Origin: Arthrobacter stackebrandtii
Lineage (GTDB): Bacteria > Actinomycetota > Actinomycetes > Actinomycetales > Micrococcaceae
Reading direction: 5' to 3'
Assembly: GCF_017876675.1 (NCBI RefSeq)
Contig: NZ_JAGIOI010000001.1
Coordinates: forward strand, 1,178,001-1,242,000
DNA length: 64,000 bases
The notes under the pieces were generated by a model, which was not told the DNA's origin, ran no database searches, and saw only the letters and a list, made by a program, of their open reading frames with translations. Each line of letters opens with the position of its first letter. Within the stretch, counting starts at the first letter, position 1. The position numbers were made by a program, and so were the translations under genes. Positions 63,015 to 64,000 of this stretch are shown one piece after another.

Positions 63015-63404
63015 ATGAGGCTGCATCACGTGCAAGTTTCAATGCCCAAAGACGGCGAAGACCAAGCCCGGATGTTCTACGGGCAGGCCCTGGGGCTGAC
63101 AGAGGTTGAAAAGCCGCCATCGCTGGCTGGCCGCGGCGGCTGTTGGTTCCGGGCGTTTGAGGGTTCCTCCGTCGTGGCGGAAATCCACTTGGGCGTCGAG
63201 TCTGTGTTCATGCCGGCCCAAAAAGCCCACCCCGGCCTTGTGGTTGCCTCCACGGCCGAGTTGGAGGAACTGGCGGACAACATTCAGTCGGCTGGCCTGG
63301 AGCTTTCATGGGAAGAGCGGTACACCTTTGAGGGCTACGAGCGGTTCCATTGCCGGGATCCCTTCGGCAACCGGGTTGAAATTCTCACCGCACTGAGCGA
63401 CTGA
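63015..63404 (+). CDS. VOC-fold protein (glyoxalase/bleomycin-resistance type)
   Basis: 129 aa from ATG 63015 (CAGGGGA upstream). One VOC domain: LHHVQVSMPKDGEDQARMFY at the start with a His, and the ending FHCRDPFGNRVEILTAL with the family's metal Glu. Function beyond the fold unknown. Confidence 0.83.
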   Translation: MRLHHVQVSMPKDGEDQARMFYGQALGLTEVEKPPSLAGRGGCWFRAFEGSSVVAEIHLGVESVFMPAQKAHPGLVVASTAELEELADNIQSAGLELSWEERYTFEGYERFHCRDPFGNRVEILTALSD

Positions 63405-63446
63405 CGCCCGGAAAAGCCGCCCGCCACCTCCAGCACGCCCGCATAT

Positions 63447-63962
63447 TCAATCACTGAACACAGACCAACAGATGTCATTGCGGCGTGCCTGGTCTTCGAG
63501 TATGAGGTCATAAAGGCCGCCGGGAAGCTGCCTGCGCTGCCAGTCACGCTCGGCGCGGCCCGCCTCTTTGGCCCGCACGCTGGGTGCCGCGGCCTGAACG
63601 GCCTTGATGGCGTAGGCGGCAGCGCCGAGGTCGTGCTCCGGCACATGGGCGACGCAGGCTGCCTGGCCGGCCGCATAGGCGGCAAACCGTGCGGCGCCCC
63701 GCAGCGGGCGCGCTGCCCCCATGGCGTGCCCGCCCAACGCTCGGGTCGCCATCATCTTGGCCTGGCCGAGGGCCCAGGCACGCGCGGCCCCGATTGCCTC
63801 GCGGGGACGGGTGTCGCCGCCGCAGGCCTCCTCAAAGAAGTGCAGGACGTGTTCAGCACAGTCGGCCGCCCACAGCGCGAGAAGCCAGTGGTCGCCATCG
63901 CCCAGAGTCCCGCCACGGCGGATGCCCACGAGCCGCGGGTCTCGAACATCAGGGAGAATCAT
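63447..63962 (-). CDS. Imm5-like putative immunity protein
   Basis: 171 aa. RRGGTLGDGDHWLLALWAAD, the Ala-rich GAARPLRGAARFAAYAAGQA and the ending RRNDICWSVFSD match the family annotated as 'putative immunity protein' (Imm5 superfamily), all-helical. Such proteins usually neutralise a polymorphic toxin encoded next to them. No toxin gene is seen in the visible flank; the sequence right of 63962 is cut by the window end. Confidence 0.75.
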   Translation of the reverse strand: MILPDVRDPRLVGIRRGGTLGDGDHWLLALWAADCAEHVLHFFEEACGGDTRPREAIGAARAWALGQAKMMATRALGGHAMGAARPLRGAARFAAYAAGQAACVAHVPEHDLGAAAYAIKAVQAAAPSVRAKEAGRAERDWQRRQLPGGLYDLILEDQARRNDICWSVFSD

Positions 63963-64000
63963 GCGGCCACTTTACGCCGCCACGGCGCCTGAAAGGGGAA

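Overview
The window is high-GC (roughly 60-65 %) chromosomal DNA from a Gram-positive actinobacterium, most likely Arthrobacter or a close relative in the Micrococcaceae. The main evidence is an Lhr helicase next to a Nei2-type glycosylase, a SigK/RskA/fasciclin locus, a mycothiol-dependent (MDMPI) enzyme, frequent GTG starts, and a homoprotocatechuate dioxygenase whose metal ligands fall at the same residue numbers as in the Arthrobacter/Brevibacterium enzymes. I see no rRNA, tRNA, CRISPR array, insertion sequence or prophage.

Layout. (1) 1-3712: 3' part of lhr, then a nei2-like DNA glycosylase, separated by a 32-bp-period repeat array. (2) 3688-8396 (minus): a five-gene run of Gfo/Idh oxidoreductase, PmoA-like (DUF6807) protein, cupin, LacI regulator and NodB-type deacetylase. 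(3) 8916-20637: a LacI regulator facing an eight-gene minus-strand xylan-oligosaccharide operon made of a Tat/lipoprotein binding protein, two LplB/YtcP-type permeases, GH3, DUF624 membrane protein, two GH43 and a signal-less GH10. (4) 20969-36000: mixed housekeeping genes, namely an MDMPI-fold enzyme, an ECF sigma/CU044_5270 pair, an RluA-type pseudouridine synthase, VOC proteins, PEP carboxylase, an acyl-CoA dehydrogenase + SDR pair, a GH76 protein, and a PLP sulfur enzyme divergent from an Lrp regulator. (5) 35918-39994: fasciclin lipoprotein, sigK, rskA and a membrane molybdopterin oxidoreductase. Near-identical promoter-like elements precede the first and last genes. (6) 40037-52139: tgt and a queuosine-precursor transporter, an EVE-HNH endonuclease-like gene, hydrolase and oxidoreductase genes, and two tandem unknown genes that share a nearly identical 71-bp leader. 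(7) 52189-59558: panE + DUF2127, then a compact homoprotocatechuate meta-cleavage operon whose first gene is a FAH-RraA fusion. (8) 59634-64000: VOC proteins, an MBL-fold hydrolase, a NUDIX protein and an orphan Imm5-like immunity protein.

How the genes work together. The binding protein and permeases would import xylo-oligosaccharides, which the cytoplasmic GH10, GH43 and GH3 enzymes would cut to pentoses under LacI-type control. The hpa-type genes take homoprotocatechuate through ring cleavage to C4 products. The SigK locus resembles the mycobacterial mpt83/mpt70 regulon.

Most unusual signals: (a) a family of intergenic repeats with an exact 32-bp period, a shared ACGCCGYATCA-like box and an array-specific second box, present as three arrays, two solitary copies and one diverged array; (b) duplicated SigK-like promoters with identical 15-bp spacing; (c) the tandem unknown pair with a conserved nucleotide leader; (d) the EVE-HNH protein with Tyr in place of the expected catalytic His; (e) the FAH-RraA fusion.
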